DNA from: an uncultured Clostridia bacterium
Lineage (GTDB): Bacteria; Bacillota; Clostridia; Christensenellales; UBA1242
Assembly: GCA_947589655.1 (NCBI GenBank)
Contig: CANQCE010000051.1
Span: forward strand, 1 to 7,203
Reading direction: 5' to 3'
DNA: 7,203 nt
Of the stretch, positions 6,011-7,203 are shown in pieces (the first letter of the stretch is position 1; each line of letters starts with the position of its first letter). The notes under the pieces were generated by a model. It was not told the origin of the DNA, did no database searches, and saw only the letters and a list, made by a program, of their open reading frames with translations. The translations under genes were made by a program, and so were the position numbers.

Positions 6011-6038
6011 ATTTTACCACAATACTGAAAAAAAACAA
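6011..6038 (-). promoter_or_regulatory. Probable promoter of the HicB-like gene
   Basis: On the minus strand, -35 TTGTTT (6033-6038) and -10 TAAAAT (6011-6016) are 16 bases apart, and TGG directly before the -10 gives an extended -10 element. The weak -35 lies in a T-rich run, so its exact place is uncertain. The start of transcription would be near 6004. Confidence 0.5.
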
Positions 6039-6047
6039 AACAATTTC

Positions 6048-6073
6048 AAAAAAAATATCACAAATTGTGACAT
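6048..6073 (-). terminator. Intrinsic terminator after the 120-aa unknown gene
   Basis: The minus-strand RNA has an 8-bp stem AUGUCACA/UGUGAUAU (6066-6073 with 6055-6062, one G-U pair), an AUU loop and seven U residues (6048-6054). It begins 13 bases after the stop codon. The stem is AT-rich and so weaker than the others in the window. Confidence 0.65.
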
Positions 6074-6086
6074 TTTTCTTTAAAAT

Positions 6087-6449
6087 TTATCTTTCGTTAT
6101 CTCTATCTGTTTCGTAAAAAGGTTTATCAAACAAAACACTTTTTGCAACATCTCTGCCTTTTGACCCTTTAAGTTCTTCTTGCAACGTTTCCATGTTTAT
6201 ATCTTTAACACTTGCCCCAATAACATCGCCCGCTGCATCAACATAATATTCTGTTTTTGCAAGTTTGCCATTTTTTATGCCAAATTTAATTCTTCTAACA
6301 ATATCAGAGCCACCATTGTATGAATTTTCCACAGCCATTCTTGCTGCAACTTTATCCCTTGGAACATAAACCAGTCCGTCCGCGCCAATTGTTGTTACCC
6401 CATCTCCGTTATAACCTCTAACTGAAGATGCAAAATCTTTTTTATTCAT
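6087..6449 (-). CDS. Conserved-looking small protein of unknown function (120 aa)
   Basis: I do not recognise a family. The protein is soluble and charged, with no signal peptide, membrane span or cysteine. Residues 14-30 (NGDGVTTIGADGLVYVP) are glycine-rich and look like short beta strands; 31-42 is a possible helix (RDKVAARMAVEN); 50-82 reads like strands with a GKLAKTEYYVDAAGDVIG turn pattern; the end is highly charged (ETDRDNER). It is very likely a real gene: AGGAGGT (6455-6461) lies five bases before the ATG, an extended -10 promoter with 17-base spacing lies just upstream, and a hairpin with a U-run lies just downstream. It stands alone as a one-gene unit between argS and the HicB-like gene. 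Function cannot be inferred from the neighbours. Confidence 0.8.
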   Translation of the reverse strand: MNKKDFASSVRGYNGDGVTTIGADGLVYVPRDKVAARMAVENSYNGGSDIVRRIKFGIKNGKLAKTEYYVDAAGDVIGASVKDINMETLQEELKGSKGRDVAKSVLFDKPFYETDRDNER

Positions 6450-6485
6450 ATTTTACCTCCTGTGCAATCTCATCTAGTTGCCTTT

Positions 6486-6514
6486 ATCATAACATATTTT
6501 TTTGCATTTGTAAA
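6486..6514 (-). promoter_or_regulatory. Promoter of the 120-aa unknown gene
   Basis: On the minus strand, -35 TTTACA (6509-6514) and -10 TATGAT (6486-6491), five of six matches each, are 17 bases apart, with TGT before the -10 (extended -10). It is preceded by the A/T-only tract at 6519-6549. The leader would be about 30 bases, ending in AGGAGGT. Confidence 0.75.
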
Positions 6515-6518
6515 TACC

Positions 6519-6549
6519 TTTTTCAAAAATTTTTTAAAAATTTTAAAAA
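6519..6549 (-). promoter_or_regulatory. A/T tract upstream of the promoter (UP-element-like)
   Basis: Runs of A and T, broken by only one G or C, lie directly upstream of the -35 box at 6509-6514. Such tracts can bind the RNA polymerase alpha C-terminal domain or bend DNA. It also contains nested AAAAATTTTT inverted repeats, but these lack G and C and are unlikely to be a terminator for argS. The rest of the argS-to-unknown gap (6550-6657) shows no clear terminator or gene. Confidence 0.4.
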
Positions 6550-6657
6550 CCTATATCGCCCATAATAAAAGAGGAATAAATCTATATTTATATAAATTAT
6601 AACAATGTTTGAAACTTATTAGAATTTTGAAATGCCGCTTGAAGTTTTTGCACAACT

Positions 6658-7203
6658 TTACATTTTTTCAACAGACGAAATGCCAAGTGTCCAGAGCGCT
6701 TTTTCAAGGCACGCCTTCACCAAACTGCAAAGCGCCAGCATGCTTTGTTTGCGACCCTCATCTTTCTCGGACAATATTTTTTGATTGTTATAAAGTGTTG
6801 AAAACGCACTTGCAAGGTCAAAGGTTGCAAGGCAAAGTGAGTTTAACGAATATGCATCATATGAGATTTTGTAAGAAGAATTTAACTTTAAAATTGCCAA
6901 AGCAATGTTACGCTCGTCAGCAGTTGTAATTTCAACTTTTCCACCCTTAAAATTTGCTTTTGAAAGCAGCGAGTTTATTCGCGCAATGGTGTATTGAATA
7001 TAAGGTCCTGTTTTGCCGTCAAAAGAGAGGAATTTGTCAATGTCAAAAATGAAATCTTTGTCAACCGTGTTAGAAAGTTCCCCAAATTTCAGTGCGGCAA
7101 CGCCAATTTTTCGAGCGAGTTCTTGTTCACCAACAATGCCGTTTGCTTCAAGTTTTTCGCTAGCCTTGTCCACAAGCATGCCAACCACATCTTTCAAGCG
7201 CAC
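6658..7203 (-). CDS. argS: Arginyl-tRNA synthetase, C-terminal 181 residues (cut by right edge)
   Basis: Class I synthetase that charges tRNA-Arg. The fragment begins just after the expected KMSKS-like loop: its first residues VRLKDVVGMLVDKA match the segment following that loop. The first codon is GTG read as internal Val, not a start. Then come IGVAALKFGELSN (33-45), FIFDIDKFLSFDGKTGPYIQY (51-71) and TIARINSLL (72-80), which lead into the all-helical anticodon-binding domain. The end, DEGRKQSMLALCSLVK with a final LGISSVEKM, is typical of the family, so the C-terminus is complete. The catalytic half with the HIGH motif is outside the window. No clear terminator is visible downstream. Confidence 0.93.
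   Translation of the reverse strand: MRLKDVVGMLVDKASEKLEANGIVGEQELARKIGVAALKFGELSNTVDKDFIFDIDKFLSFDGKTGPYIQYTIARINSLLSKANFKGGKVEITTADERNIALAILKLNSSYKISYDAYSLNSLCLATFDLASAFSTLYNNQKILSEKDEGRKQSMLALCSLVKACLEKALWTLGISSVEKM

Noticed and set aside
6058..6070. TCACAAATTGTGA as a Rex or CRP-type operator
   Set aside because: The half-sites are in the wrong order or spacing for Rex (TTGTGA-N6-TCACAA) and CRP (TGTGA-N6-TCACA), and the stem plus U-run downstream of a stop codon explains it as a terminator.
6586..6597. atttatataaat palindrome downstream of argS
   Set aside because: It is made only of A and T in a very AT-rich gap, so a 12-base dyad is expected by chance, and it has no position next to a promoter.
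1..7203. CRISPR array, insertion sequence, phage or integrase signature
   Set aside because: No spaced direct repeats, transposase or integrase motifs, or target-site duplications were seen; the genes right of 3180 are mostly core housekeeping genes.

Overview
The window reads as chromosomal DNA of a low-GC bacterium, most likely a Gram-positive of the Bacillota (Clostridia-like). The reasons are AT-rich intergenic DNA, strong AGGAGG-type ribosome binding sites, a four-cysteine L33, a single-span SecE, an ArgRS C-terminus of the Clostridia style, and a very large secreted surface protein with a Gram-positive-type signal peptide. I cannot name a genus. Every gene I can support lies on the minus strand, so the window is described from right to left, in the direction of transcription.

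7203-6658 is the 3' end of argS (arginyl-tRNA synthetase), cut by the right edge. A 208-base AT-rich gap follows, with an A/T-only tract and a good promoter. It leads to a 120-aa protein of unknown function (6449-6087) that ends in a U-tract hairpin. Next is an orphan HicB-like antitoxin-fold protein (5975-5694) with its own promoter and terminator.

The second block is a translation/secretion operon: rpmG (L33), secE, nusG, rplK (L11), rplA (L1). It starts at a promoter at 5611-5640, and a terminator-like hairpin lies right at the predicted mRNA 5' end. Between nusG and rplK is a stem-loop that looks like the L1-binding site of 23S rRNA, set directly against the rplK ribosome binding site. 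This is the expected arrangement for feedback by L1 on the L11-L1 pair. The operon ends in a strong hairpin terminator just after rplA. The usual followers rplJ, rplL and rpoBC are not here.

The third block is a single open frame running from 2982 off the left edge (994 codons, no stop reached). It encodes a secreted, cysteine-free, multi-domain Ig-like surface protein. Its promoter at 3020-3049 is followed at once by an 18-bp perfect palindrome covering the predicted transcription start, a likely operator or 5' mRNA hairpin. I see no tRNA or rRNA gene, insertion sequence, CRISPR array or clearly new multi-gene system. The parts most worth a second look are the regulatory structures (L1 leader, the two hairpins at transcript starts), the unknown 120-aa gene and the giant surface protein.
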